Assembly (NCBI GenBank): GCA_964591705.1
Contig: CAZQCX010000005.1
Span: 1-64,000, forward strand
From: UBA11855 sp964591705
GTDB lineage: Archaea; Thermoproteota; Bathyarchaeia; Bathyarchaeales; Bathycorpusculaceae
Reading direction: 5' to 3'
Length of the DNA: 64,000 bases
The translations under genes were made by a program, and so were the position numbers. The notes beneath the pieces are model-generated. The model was not told the origin of the DNA, ran no database searches, and saw nothing but the letters and a program-made list of their open reading frames with translations. Below, piece by piece: positions 35,532 through 44,499 of the stretch (position 1 is the first letter of the stretch; each line of letters begins with the position of its first letter).

Positions 35532-36569
35532 ATGACAGTTTTCAGTGGTTGCTACACAGCGTTGGTTACCCCGATGACCAAGCTTCGAGAAATCGACTAT
35601 GAGGGATTGCAGCGGCTAGTGGAGTTTCAGTCGAGAGAAGGTGTTAACGGCATCCTGGCGGTGGGAACAACAGGAGAGAGTCCAACCTTAGACTGGAACG
35701 AGCACAACAAAGTCATCGAAAGAATCCATGAAAACGCTGGCGTAGGGGTCTTAACAATAGCGGGAACAGGAAGCAATAGTACACGAGAAGCAATCGACGC
35801 GACAGCTCATGCCAAACACATTGGCGTAAATCACGTCTTGCTTGTTGATCCTTACTACAACGGTCCCAGTAGTCTCGAAATACGCTGTGAGTACATCGAG
35901 CCCATTGCACGCGCTTTTCCTGAAACACAAGTCATACCCTACGTCATTCCGGGCAGGACAGGAACCCAATTGCTTCCACAGGATATTGCCTTGCTTCATC
36001 AGCAGTATCCAAACGTGCGCTCGGTGAAGGAAGCTACAGGCGATCTTGATAATATGAAACTTACGCGCAAACTGTGTGGAACAGACTTTGACATACTTTC
36101 TGGTGACGATGACAAAACGTTGGCCATGATGGCTCACCCGGATATCACAGCTTCCGGCGTAATCTCGGTAGCAAGCAATGTGGCACCCCGTGCAGTCTCA
36201 GAGATGGTTAATCTTGCTCTGAAGGGCAACGTGGACAGTGCTGAAAAACTCGCAAATGCTTTGCAGCCCTTGTTTGCCCTCGTCACTGTTAAGACACAAG
36301 AGCAAACGCCCATGGGGACAGTTCAATGCAGAGCTCGTAATCCTGTAGCCTATAAAACGCTGATGAATATCTTAGGCATGCCTTCAGGACCTGCTAGGCA
36401 ACCACTTGGAAAAATGACCCGAAAAGGCTTGGAAGTAGTGCTCACCAACGCGCGCAAGGTCTACGAAAACAATCCGGAAATTCTCAAGCCGGCAGAGTCG
36501 TTTTTCGACGTTGATTTCCAAGTACGATTGTACAATGAACGGTATTGGCAGGGACTGTTTTATGCTTAG
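35532..36569 (+). CDS. dapA: 4-hydroxy-tetrahydrodipicolinate synthase
   Basis: This enzyme condenses aspartate semialdehyde with pyruvate. The TIM-barrel aldolase motifs are GTTGESPTL near residue 46 and YYNGPS near 115. The Schiff-base lysine is in VKEATGD near 165. A Tyr or hydroxyl motif appears in PYVIPGRTG. At 345 residues it is longer than the usual 290; the extra 50 are at the C-terminus. It is the first gene of the DAP-lysine operon and the preceding 180 bases hold a promoter box shared with lysW and argG. Confidence 0.92.
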   Translation: MTVFSGCYTALVTPMTKLREIDYEGLQRLVEFQSREGVNGILAVGTTGESPTLDWNEHNKVIERIHENAGVGVLTIAGTGSNSTREAIDATAHAKHIGVNHVLLVDPYYNGPSSLEIRCEYIEPIARAFPETQVIPYVIPGRTGTQLLPQDIALLHQQYPNVRSVKEATGDLDNMKLTRKLCGTDFDILSGDDDKTLAMMAHPDITASGVISVASNVAPRAVSEMVNLALKGNVDSAEKLANALQPLFALVTVKTQEQTPMGTVQCRARNPVAYKTLMNILGMPSGPARQPLGKMTRKGLEVVLTNARKVYENNPEILKPAESFFDVDFQVRLYNERYWQGLFYA

Positions 36570-37356
36570 GCTTTGCATTGCAGGGGTCCTAGGCAGGATG
36601 GGCAGTGCTATCGTCCGAGAAGCATCTTCAAAAGGCTTTGAAATTGCAGGTGCGACTGAAGCTCCTGGAAATGTTTTTTTGGGCAAGAGCCTGCGGGAGA
36701 TGGGTCTCAGCGATTCAGATACGACGATTTTGAGTGCCATCCACACCGCTAGAGCTGTGGCGGAGGCGGATGTTTATGTTTCTTTTGCTACACCCGCTGC
36801 TGAGGTCCAGAATATCCCCACAGTTGCAGATCTGGGGAAGAAGATCGTGCTTGGCACCACTGGTTTCAACGCTGAACAAAATCAGTTTGTTCGCGGAGCC
36901 ATGGAAGGCAAGGTTCCAGCAGTTTTTTCTCCAAACTTCTCTGTTGGTGTTAATATATTTTTCAAAATAGCTAAGGAACTGGAGGCTTTCCCGATTGATT
37001 ATGATTTCAGCATAAGTGAAATCCATCACACGGGGAAAAAGGATGCCCCCAGTGGGACGGCAAAGAGACTCGGCGAAATAGTGGCAGCATCGCGAGGCTA
37101 TTTTAAGACAGTCTCTGGTCGTGAAGGGCTTAGCCCTCGTTTGGCAGGTGAACTTGAGATATCAGCCCTAAGAGCAGGGGGAATTCCTGGAATTCATGAT
37201 TTGATAGTTGCTGGTCCTCACGAATTGCTTAGAATTGAGCATACCGCATTCTCCCGTAGTGTGTTTGCTCAAGGGGCAGTCTATGCAGCAAAATGGTTAA
37301 GCAGTCAGTCTGAATGTCGAATTTTCACGATGGAAGACGTTCTCGGTTTGCATTAG
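36562..37356 (+). CDS. dapB: 4-hydroxy-tetrahydrodipicolinate reductase
   Basis: This NAD(P)H reductase has the N-terminal Rossmann motif GVLGRMGSA, the SPNFSVGVNIF segment near 140, and EIHHTGKKDAPSGTA near 165, the diagnostic substrate and catalytic signature. A start at 36511 is possible inside dapA, but ATG 36562 begins exactly at the family N-terminus and overlaps dapA by eight bases. It is second in the operon. Confidence 0.95.
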   Translation: MLRLCIAGVLGRMGSAIVREASSKGFEIAGATEAPGNVFLGKSLREMGLSDSDTTILSAIHTARAVAEADVYVSFATPAAEVQNIPTVADLGKKIVLGTTGFNAEQNQFVRGAMEGKVPAVFSPNFSVGVNIFFKIAKELEAFPIDYDFSISEIHHTGKKDAPSGTAKRLGEIVAASRGYFKTVSGREGLSPRLAGELEISALRAGGIPGIHDLIVAGPHELLRIEHTAFSRSVFAQGAVYAAKWLSSQSECRIFTMEDVLGLH

Positions 37357-37372
37357 CAGAAGGCGGCTCGGA

Positions 37373-38554
37373 ATGGGCAAGAGAGTTGTTGTCAAATTCG
37401 GTGGTGCAGATCTTGCCTCTGGCGAAAAGGTTCATCGTGCAGCTGAAATGGTTGTTCAGTCCTTGTACGAGGAGGTCGTGGTTGTCGTTTCAGCCATGGG
37501 CTCAGCCACAAATGGTTTGATCGAGACAATCAGTCATTTAGGAAATGTGCACGAAAAGGATGTAGCAGAAATTGTATCCATGGGTGAGAGAACGAGTGCA
37601 AGGGTTTTCTGCTCCGCCCTTAGAGCGCTGGGGGTGAAAGCTCAGGTTTTCGATCCGACTGATGATAACTGGCCCATAATTACTGACTCAGATTTCTGTG
37701 AGGCAAAGGTTGACCTGGAACAGACGCGTTTGCTTGCCCAGCGTTTCATTTCTCCTATTCTAGACAACACGATTCCTGTCATCTGCGGTTTCTTGGGCCG
37801 AGATTCCGAGGGACATGTGACAACCCTTGGAAGAGGGGGAAGCGACACGACTGCTTTGCTTCTCGCCAACTGTCTCGATGCAGACGAAATTGTTTTGGTT
37901 AAGGAAACGACTGGTGTTTTATCCGCTGATCCAAGGATCGTGCCAGATGCGAGATCCTTAAGTAAGCTAGATATACATGAGATGTTCGACTTGGCGCAAG
38001 GTGGTGCCAAAATAGTAAAGGCTGAATCGCTAAGGTACAAACTGCCCAATCAGACACTCAGGATAGTGGATTTCGCTTCTGGAAACATTGCTCAAGGTGG
38101 AACAGAGATCACTGGTTCTTTGAAGATAAACTCGGTAGAGATACAAAACCAGGTAGATTTGATGGCCATCAATGTGGTTTGCGAAGTCAGTACGGACAAT
38201 TTGAGTAAGATACTCTCTGTGCTCGGGGAGAAACCGATGTACGGCGTCAGTTCGGGTAAGCGGTCAATCACGGTTTTCACGTCTAATGGTAATGTGAATT
38301 CCGTTGTGAAGGATCTCCATGGTATATCAGGCTTCAAAGCGGTGAGCCACAGAGAAAAAGTGGCGCTGCTTCAAGTGAGCCACCCTGTTTTCATCGATTC
38401 GCCAGGTGGAGTAGCCAAAATCAGCAGTGCGTTATATGAAGCAGGCATAAACATAATAGAGGTAACTACTAGCAAGGCTACCATCAACGTTTTTATTGAA
38501 GAAACTCAACTCAAGAAGGCAATGGAAGCGATAAGCAATGTCTTTGGATCGTAG
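37373..38554 (+). CDS. lysC: aspartate kinase (lysine-branch copy)
   Basis: The 393-residue protein has KFGGADLASGE at the N-terminus (the usual motif is KFGGTS), RGGSDTTA near 160 and a C-terminal pair of ACT-like regions (about 265-393). It is shorter and more diverged than the 474-residue copy in the threonine operon. Within the DAP operon it likely serves lysine and is probably feedback-sensitive to lysine; this is inference from context. It overlaps asd by 17 bases. Confidence 0.9.
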   Translation: MGKRVVVKFGGADLASGEKVHRAAEMVVQSLYEEVVVVVSAMGSATNGLIETISHLGNVHEKDVAEIVSMGERTSARVFCSALRALGVKAQVFDPTDDNWPIITDSDFCEAKVDLEQTRLLAQRFISPILDNTIPVICGFLGRDSEGHVTTLGRGGSDTTALLLANCLDADEIVLVKETTGVLSADPRIVPDARSLSKLDIHEMFDLAQGGAKIVKAESLRYKLPNQTLRIVDFASGNIAQGGTEITGSLKINSVEIQNQVDLMAINVVCEVSTDNLSKILSVLGEKPMYGVSSGKRSITVFTSNGNVNSVVKDLHGISGFKAVSHREKVALLQVSHPVFIDSPGGVAKISSALYEAGINIIEVTTSKATINVFIEETQLKKAMEAISNVFGS

Positions 38555-39596
38555 AGTAGCCATTCTTGGCGCAACAGGAGCAGTTGGTCAGCGTTTCATC
38601 CAGCTGTTGCAAAGACACCCTTGGTTCAAAATTGAAGTGCTTGCTGCATCTGAGAAATCTGCAGGCAAGAAATTCGGTGAGGCATGCAATTGGGTTATGG
38701 AATCGCGGTTACCGAAAGAGATGGCAGAGATGCCAGTGGTCAACGCTGACGTTGAGTCGGTTAAGAATGCTGGCGAGGTTGATTTGGTCTTCTCTGCTCT
38801 ACCTGGTGATCTGGCGGGACCGGTGGAAGCCGAGTTTGCAGGTTTGTATCCTGTCTTTAGCAAGGCGAGTGCGCATAGAATGGGAAAAGACATTCCATTG
38901 CTCATTCCTGAGGTTAACCCTGAACATATCGGGCTCGTTCCTATCCAGAGAAAAGCTCGAGGTTGGAAGGGCTTTATAGTGACTGATCCTAACTGCTGTA
39001 CGATTCAGTTGGTTCTCTCATTGAAGCCTCTCATGGCTTTTGGGCTAAGACAGGTTGTTGTTACGACGATGCAGGCTTTGAGCGGTGCAGGGTATCCAGG
39101 TGTGCCATCATTGGACATAATCGATAATGTGGTTCCTTTCATTTCCAAAGAAGAGGACAAGATTGAGGAGGAGCCTCTGAAGATACTCGGCGCTTTCGAC
39201 GGCATGGGAATTAGGCCTGCTGAGTTCCAGATGAGTGCGAGCTGTAACCGAGTTAACGTGAAAGATGGTCACTTGGAGTCGGTGTTTGTGAAGCTTGAAC
39301 GTGAACCAACTTTGACTGAGGTCAAGGAAGCCTTCACCCGTTTTAGTGGTGAGCCTCAGAGGTTGAGACTTCCTTCGGCACCAGCCAGACCTATCATCGT
39401 GCGAGAAGAGCAGAATCGCCCTCAGCCTCGGTTTGACAGGGATGAAGGAAAGGGGATGAGCATTGTAATAGGAAGAATAAGGAAAGACCCAATTATGACT
39501 GTTAAGTACATATGTTTAGGGCACAATACAATTCGCGGTGGTGCAGGCGCAGGTATCCTTAGCGCTGAACTGCTTGTGAAGAAAGGCTTAGCCTAA
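38538..39596 (+). CDS. asd: aspartate-semialdehyde dehydrogenase
   Basis: This 352-residue NADPH enzyme makes aspartate semialdehyde, needed by dapA and by hom. The Rossmann motif GATGAVGQRF is at the N-terminus and the active-site Cys is in DPNCCTIQ near residue 153. Arg and His contacts lie in the ASCNRVNVKDGH segment. The type is the archaeal/fungal form. It overlaps the aspartate kinase by 17 bases. Confidence 0.95.
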   Translation: MSLDRRVAILGATGAVGQRFIQLLQRHPWFKIEVLAASEKSAGKKFGEACNWVMESRLPKEMAEMPVVNADVESVKNAGEVDLVFSALPGDLAGPVEAEFAGLYPVFSKASAHRMGKDIPLLIPEVNPEHIGLVPIQRKARGWKGFIVTDPNCCTIQLVLSLKPLMAFGLRQVVVTTMQALSGAGYPGVPSLDIIDNVVPFISKEEDKIEEEPLKILGAFDGMGIRPAEFQMSASCNRVNVKDGHLESVFVKLEREPTLTEVKEAFTRFSGEPQRLRLPSAPARPIIVREEQNRPQPRFDRDEGKGMSIVIGRIRKDPIMTVKYICLGHNTIRGGAGAGILSAELLVKKGLA

Positions 39597-39630
39597 GCCT
39601 TGTTTTCAAGGCATCTTCTGGTGATTTGGG

Positions 39631-40917
39631 ATGCAGGCTCTTAGTTGGCCATTAGAGAATCGGCACGGCGAACTATACTTTGATGGAGTATCTGCGACAA
39701 AGCTGGCTAAGGAATTTGACACTCCGCTTTACGTTCTCAGCGAGAGTCGGATTAGAGACAACTACAGACGTCTTTTCCAAGCGCTCTCTAAAAACTATGG
39801 AAAAATCCGAATATATTATGCAATGAAAGCAAATTCGAATCTTTCTGTGCTGAAAGTATTGGAAACAGAGGGTGCATGTGTCGATACAGTGAGCCCTGGC
39901 GAAGTATCCCTTGCAATCAGGGCTGGTTTTCGTGCTGAGCGGATTCTGTTCACGGGGACAAGTGTTAGAAACGACGAGTTAAGATTTCTCACAGGCACCA
40001 GCGTGGCAATTAATATAGATTCTATGTCGCAACTAAATAGACTGCTTGGCGCAGTGGTGCCTAATTTCCTTTCTGTACGAGTTAATCCTGAAATAGGTGC
40101 TGGGCATCACAGTCACGTTATTACTGCTGGCAGACATTCAAAATTCGGTTTGTGGGAACAAGATACAATAGAAGCTTACAGTACTGCGGAGAAAGCAGGC
40201 GTCAAACGCTTCGGGATTCAAATGCATTTAGGGTCGGGGATACTAGACCTGAAGCCTTTCGTCCTAACCCTTGAAAAACTCCTGAATATCGCAAAACATG
40301 TTCACGACCAAGTTGGCATTGACTTCGATTTCATAGATGTTGGTGGTGGGCTAGGTGTTCCCTACAAGCCCGAAGATGAAGAACTAGACTTGACGAGTTT
40401 CTCAGATGCTGTCCTTGCCGTGTTTAAGCGTAGAATAAGTGAATTTGATTTGGGTGAACCATTTCTCCATTTGGAACCGGGTAGGTATTTAGTCTGTGAT
40501 GCTGGTATTCTACTAACTGCTGTGAATACGGTCAAGACTACGCCATTCAAGCACTTTGTCGGTGTTGATGCTGGATTCAATACGTTGGTTAGACCCGCAA
40601 TGTATGGGTCATATCATCCCGTGGTTGTTGCGAATAAGCTTGGTGCTGCGGAAGAAGAAACATACGATGTTGTGGGACCTATTTGTGAGTCAGGTGACAC
40701 TTTGGCGGGGGGAAGAAAGTTGCCCAGAATTGTGGAGGGTGATTTGTTGGCTATTTTGAACGCTGGAGCATATGGTTTCGCAATGAGTTCGCAGTATAAC
40801 TCCCGACCTAGGGCTGCAGAGGTTTTGGTTAAGAATGGTGAGTACACCGTGGTCCGCAAGCGTGAGACATTGGAGCATTTGCTGGTTGGGCAACGGGTGG
40901 CAGAGTGGTTGCAGTGA
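39631..40917 (+). CDS. lysA: diaminopimelate decarboxylase
   Basis: This 428-residue PLP enzyme converts meso-DAP to lysine. The PLP lysine lies in YYAMKANSN near residue 67. HSKFG near 168, GGGLG near 236, EPGRYL near 284 and CESGD near 350 are all classic. The last two form the cofactor phosphate and inter-subunit DAP sites. It is followed by dapF with a GTGA overlap. Confidence 0.95.
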   Translation: MQALSWPLENRHGELYFDGVSATKLAKEFDTPLYVLSESRIRDNYRRLFQALSKNYGKIRIYYAMKANSNLSVLKVLETEGACVDTVSPGEVSLAIRAGFRAERILFTGTSVRNDELRFLTGTSVAINIDSMSQLNRLLGAVVPNFLSVRVNPEIGAGHHSHVITAGRHSKFGLWEQDTIEAYSTAEKAGVKRFGIQMHLGSGILDLKPFVLTLEKLLNIAKHVHDQVGIDFDFIDVGGGLGVPYKPEDEELDLTSFSDAVLAVFKRRISEFDLGEPFLHLEPGRYLVCDAGILLTAVNTVKTTPFKHFVGVDAGFNTLVRPAMYGSYHPVVVANKLGAAEEETYDVVGPICESGDTLAGGRKLPRIVEGDLLAILNAGAYGFAMSSQYNSRPRAAEVLVKNGEYTVVRKRETLEHLLVGQRVAEWLQ

Positions 40918-41741
40918 TTTTTTGGAAAATGCACAGTTTGGGCAACGATTACATCCTAGTCGATAACAGGTCGCTTCAAACAACGAGCGAGGTTGCAGCC
41001 ATCCTAGCTAGGAAGCTTTGCGAACGAAGGTTCTCGATAGGTGCAGACGGACTGCTTCTTCTTGGCAACTCAACAATTGCTAACGTGAAAATGAACATCT
41101 TCAACGCTGACGGAAGCGAAGCTGAAATGTGTGGCAACGGCATCCGTTGCTTCGCAAAGTACAGCTATGAAAACAAGATCACAAGGGAGACCGACTTTAG
41201 CATAGAAACTCTGGCTGGCGTCAAAAGAATTTGGCTTACCATAGAAGGCGAAGAAGTCACATTCGTGAAGGTTGATATGGGTGTGCCAGAGTTGGACAGA
41301 AGCAAGATTCCAATGATTGGCAATGGGACCTGCATAGATGTCGATCTGAGAGTTGCAGGTCAGAAATACGCTGCAACTTGCCTCTCGGTAGGCAACCCTC
41401 ACTGTGTCATATTCGTTGACGATGTTGATACTTTTCCAGTGCAACGTGTTGGTTCGAAAATTGAAAATCACAAGTCTTTTCCGAAGAGGACAAATGTGGA
41501 GTTTGCTCAAGTCCTGAACCGGAATGAACTGAAGCTTCGGGTGTGGGAACGCGGTTGCGGCGAAACTTTGGCATGTGGAAGTGGGGCCTGTGCCACTGTA
41601 GTAGTTGCAAGGATGCTTGGAAAAGTTGACGAGAAGGTCACGGTTCACTTGATGGGGGGTGATTTGGAAGTGGAATATGCGGAACGTCTGTTTCTGAGTG
41701 GTTCGGCGGAGAAGGTTTTTGAGGGCAGGCTGTTTGATTGA
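40914..41741 (+). CDS. dapF: diaminopimelate epimerase
   Basis: This epimerase makes meso-DAP from LL-DAP. The two catalytic cysteines are in EMCGNGIRC near residue 74 and LACGSGACAT near 220, the standard pair. The family N-terminus with KMHSLGND begins about 40923. Start codons at 40905 and 40914 are both GTG; 40914 overlaps the lysA stop (GTGA), a common coupling arrangement, and is preferred. Confidence 0.95.
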   Translation: MIFWKMHSLGNDYILVDNRSLQTTSEVAAILARKLCERRFSIGADGLLLLGNSTIANVKMNIFNADGSEAEMCGNGIRCFAKYSYENKITRETDFSIETLAGVKRIWLTIEGEEVTFVKVDMGVPELDRSKIPMIGNGTCIDVDLRVAGQKYAATCLSVGNPHCVIFVDDVDTFPVQRVGSKIENHKSFPKRTNVEFAQVLNRNELKLRVWERGCGETLACGSGACATVVVARMLGKVDEKVTVHLMGGDLEVEYAERLFLSGSAEKVFEGRLFD

Positions 41742-41756
41742 GGATGTGAGAAACTC

Positions 41757-42932
41757 ATGAATGTTGAGTTTGCTGATAGAGTTAAGAGGATTCCGCCATA
41801 CTTATTCGCCGAGATCGAGAAGTTGATAAAGGAGAAAACTGCTCAAGGCGCGAATCTCATTAACTTGAGCGTGGGTGATCCTGACATTCCGCCTCCAGAG
41901 TTCGTAATCGATGCGCTTCGGGATGAAGTAAGTAATCCAAAGAATCATAACTACTCTTTCAGTCAAGGCGAGCCTGAATTCCGTGAAGCAGTGGCTAACT
42001 GGTATAAGAACCGTTTTGATGTAGAACTGGAACCAGATCAGGTTGTTGCTTTGTTGGGTTCAAAGGAGGGTTTAGCCAACATCGCGAGAGCGTTCGTGAA
42101 CCCTGGGGACCGTGTTCTCATTCCTGACCCAGCTTACCCAGTCTATGCCAATGGTGGTACTATACTCTGTGACGGTGTTCCGGTTTCGATGCCTCTGCTC
42201 GAAGAAAATGGCTTCAAGCCCGATCTATCCGCGGTGGAGAATGTGAAGGCTATGATGATGTTTCTTAACTATCCTAACAACCCCACTGGCGCGACGGTGG
42301 ACAAGCGATTTCTCGAAGAGGTTGTTGCTTTTTCAATTGAAAACAACATAATCCTTTGTTATGACAATGCGTATTCTGAGATAGCTTTCGACGGATACCG
42401 AGCACCCAGCATCTTGGAAATTGATGGCGCTATAGAAGTGGCGGTCGAATTTCACTCATGTTCAAAAACTTTCAGCATGACTGGAGACCGGATAGCCTTT
42501 GCAGTCGGTAACAATCAGCTGATCAGTGGATTAGCAAAGGTTAAGTCACAAGTTGATTCAGGACCGCCGGTTTACATTCAGAAAGTGGCTGCCAAGGCCC
42601 TAGATAGCTACACAAGCGGCGAGTTGCCTGTCTTCTTGGAGAAAAGCAATCAGGTTTTCGCTGAAAGACGCGATGCGCTGGTTGATGGCTTGTGCTCATT
42701 GGGTTTCACCTGCAAAAAGCCAAAAGCCACGTTCTACATTTGGTTAGACTGTGAATCCTCTTCCCTGGAGTTCGCAAGCAAGCTGCTTAGTGTTGGCATA
42801 GTAGTGACGCCTGGCATTGGCTTTGGGGCTTATGGAGAAGGTTACGTGCGGTTGGCGTTGACCCAACCCAGAGAGCGGATGGTTGAGGCTTGCAAGAGAC
42901 TCTCTGCGCTTTTCAGGCGTTCAGAAAAGTAG
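41757..42932 (+). CDS. dapL: LL-diaminopimelate aminotransferase (DapL type)
   Basis: The 391-residue class I/II aminotransferase is the last gene of the operon. The PLP lysine is in SKTFSMTGDR near residue 240. Substrate and PLP contacts include GSKEGL near 102, NYPNNPTGA near 167 and YDNAYSEI near 202. The lack of dapC, dapD and dapE in the window, together with this gene beside dapF, supports the one-step DapL route from tetrahydrodipicolinate to LL-DAP. Specificity is inferred from context. Confidence 0.88.
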   Translation: MNVEFADRVKRIPPYLFAEIEKLIKEKTAQGANLINLSVGDPDIPPPEFVIDALRDEVSNPKNHNYSFSQGEPEFREAVANWYKNRFDVELEPDQVVALLGSKEGLANIARAFVNPGDRVLIPDPAYPVYANGGTILCDGVPVSMPLLEENGFKPDLSAVENVKAMMMFLNYPNNPTGATVDKRFLEEVVAFSIENNIILCYDNAYSEIAFDGYRAPSILEIDGAIEVAVEFHSCSKTFSMTGDRIAFAVGNNQLISGLAKVKSQVDSGPPVYIQKVAAKALDSYTSGELPVFLEKSNQVFAERRDALVDGLCSLGFTCKKPKATFYIWLDCESSSLEFASKLLSVGIVVTPGIGFGAYGEGYVRLALTQPRERMVEACKRLSALFRRSEK

Positions 42933-43028
42933 CTAAATAGCTTTCCAGCTCACAGCGTGAAGTGTTATATGCTTTCTATGAAGGCAATCTGAAGAATAGA
43001 CAAAGGCAATAGCGCAAGCTTTCAACGT

Positions 43029-44480
43029 TTAGCTTTGTTGTGGTTGAGGTAGGGGTTGCATTTGCACATTTTGCATTATAGGTGCGAAGTTTTTCTGGGC
43101 ACGTTTTTTCTTAAGGACAGACAATTTCTTGATTTCTTCGGTATTAACAATTCCTTTAGTTAGATCAAGTTTCTCCAGAAGCCTTTTTCCAATGTCTGAG
43201 CGCACTATCACTGTTGAGTATCCATCTGGGCTGCCAACTGAGCCAACAGAAATGTCAGCAAGTCTGGCTGTGAAGTCATCACAATAGATGCAACCATTTT
43301 CGACCGCTTTGTTCAGTTCCTTAACGCTGCATGAGTATTCTTTTCCATCAACCTGCACGAAGTATTTTCCTTTGTGTATTTGGGTCTTCTCTGCCCTATC
43401 TAAGTCTAAACCAAGTAGTCTGTGTGTTTCTTCTTTTAGCTTTTCATAGTCGAAAGCTTCAAAACAGAACAAACCGACTGTTGTGATTTCGACATCTGGG
43501 AATTCATTGAGGACAATTTGCTGTATTCTTCTTGCTGCTCTAGTTTCACAAGCAGTGCCTACAACTGCAATTCTTCTTTTTCCTGTTCCTATTAGGTCAC
43601 CAAGTTTTGACATCATTTTGACTCGTAGATATTTTGTTCCTTTGGCTTTCATGATTTCTTCAGTATTTTCTGCTATTAATGCTTCAGAGTCGTAGCCATC
43701 TGTTCTCTGGACTACAATGGCGGCATCAAACAAGGCCTTTTGCATGCCTGATACAAGCACTGCAGTGGCAACTCCCCCGTCCTGTCCGTCTATTGTACTT
43801 TTTGCTGCAAACACTTCATTGTAAACGCCAAAGTCTTCATCTTTTATTCCTTTCAAGAATTGTTGTTCAATTCTTTCTATGTCTTGTGGAAGAGTTGGAT
43901 ACGTGTTTATCTGTATTCTTCTAGAATTTGTTGGGCATACAATGGCGCAGGCTCCGCATCCAATGCAATCGTCAGAAAGCTTACGATAAGGAGTTGTGAC
44001 TTCCAGTGCCCCGCCTCGGTTTGCAAAGTTAATAGCATATATGCCAATGCGTTCTTCACAAACACGAGCGCACAAACCACAAAGAACGCAATCCTCCTCA
44101 GCGTCCTCTATCCAGAATTGAGGCTTTTGAACAACACCGTATTCTCGGGCTAAATCCTGTACCTTCTTGACTTTTGGGCAACGCGCCAACAATAACTCGA
44201 GAAGTAGCTTGCGCGTTTTCAGAACTTTTTCAGATTTTGTCGAGACTGTAAGTCCTTCTTCAGCAGGGTAATTGCAAGCAGTCACGATCCTTTTTCTTCC
44301 TCGCTTATCCGTTATTTCTACGGAGCACAAGCGACAAGCCCCGTAAGGAGAAAGAGAACTTGCGTAGCAAAGCGTGGGGATATCAATGCCCCTTCTTCTT
44401 GCCACATCGAGAATGGAGTCACCCTCTCTGGCATTCGCATCTTTGTCGTCTATTCTTAAGGTTACCTCGTTTACTTCCAT
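43029..44480 (-). CDS. NuoG/HydA-type iron-sulfur subunit fused to an FrhB-type F420 domain
   Basis: The 483-residue protein has an unusual domain order. A plant-type [2Fe-2S] ferredoxin domain (Cys 38, 49, 52, 69) opens it. Two [4Fe-4S] clusters follow (CVLCGLCARVC and CIGCGACAIVC, about residues 130-185). A region resembling the F420-reducing hydrogenase beta subunit FrhB fills residues about 215-450, with GQDGGVATA, VVGTACE, GLFCFE and CIYCDDFTA. The histidine-containing cluster motif of NuoG (HCxxC) is not seen at ARCPKV. It lies downstream of NuoF- and NuoE-type genes on the same strand. I infer a soluble complex moving hydride between NAD(P)H and F420, possibly with ferredoxin. Confidence 0.8.
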   Translation of the reverse strand: MEVNEVTLRIDDKDANAREGDSILDVARRRGIDIPTLCYASSLSPYGACRLCSVEITDKRGRKRIVTACNYPAEEGLTVSTKSEKVLKTRKLLLELLLARCPKVKKVQDLAREYGVVQKPQFWIEDAEEDCVLCGLCARVCEERIGIYAINFANRGGALEVTTPYRKLSDDCIGCGACAIVCPTNSRRIQINTYPTLPQDIERIEQQFLKGIKDEDFGVYNEVFAAKSTIDGQDGGVATAVLVSGMQKALFDAAIVVQRTDGYDSEALIAENTEEIMKAKGTKYLRVKMMSKLGDLIGTGKRRIAVVGTACETRAARRIQQIVLNEFPDVEITTVGLFCFEAFDYEKLKEETHRLLGLDLDRAEKTQIHKGKYFVQVDGKEYSCSVKELNKAVENGCIYCDDFTARLADISVGSVGSPDGYSTVIVRSDIGKRLLEKLDLTKGIVNTEEIKKLSVLKKKRAQKNFAPIMQNVQMQPLPQPQQS

Positions 44481-44499
44481 TCTAGTTTACAATCCCCTG

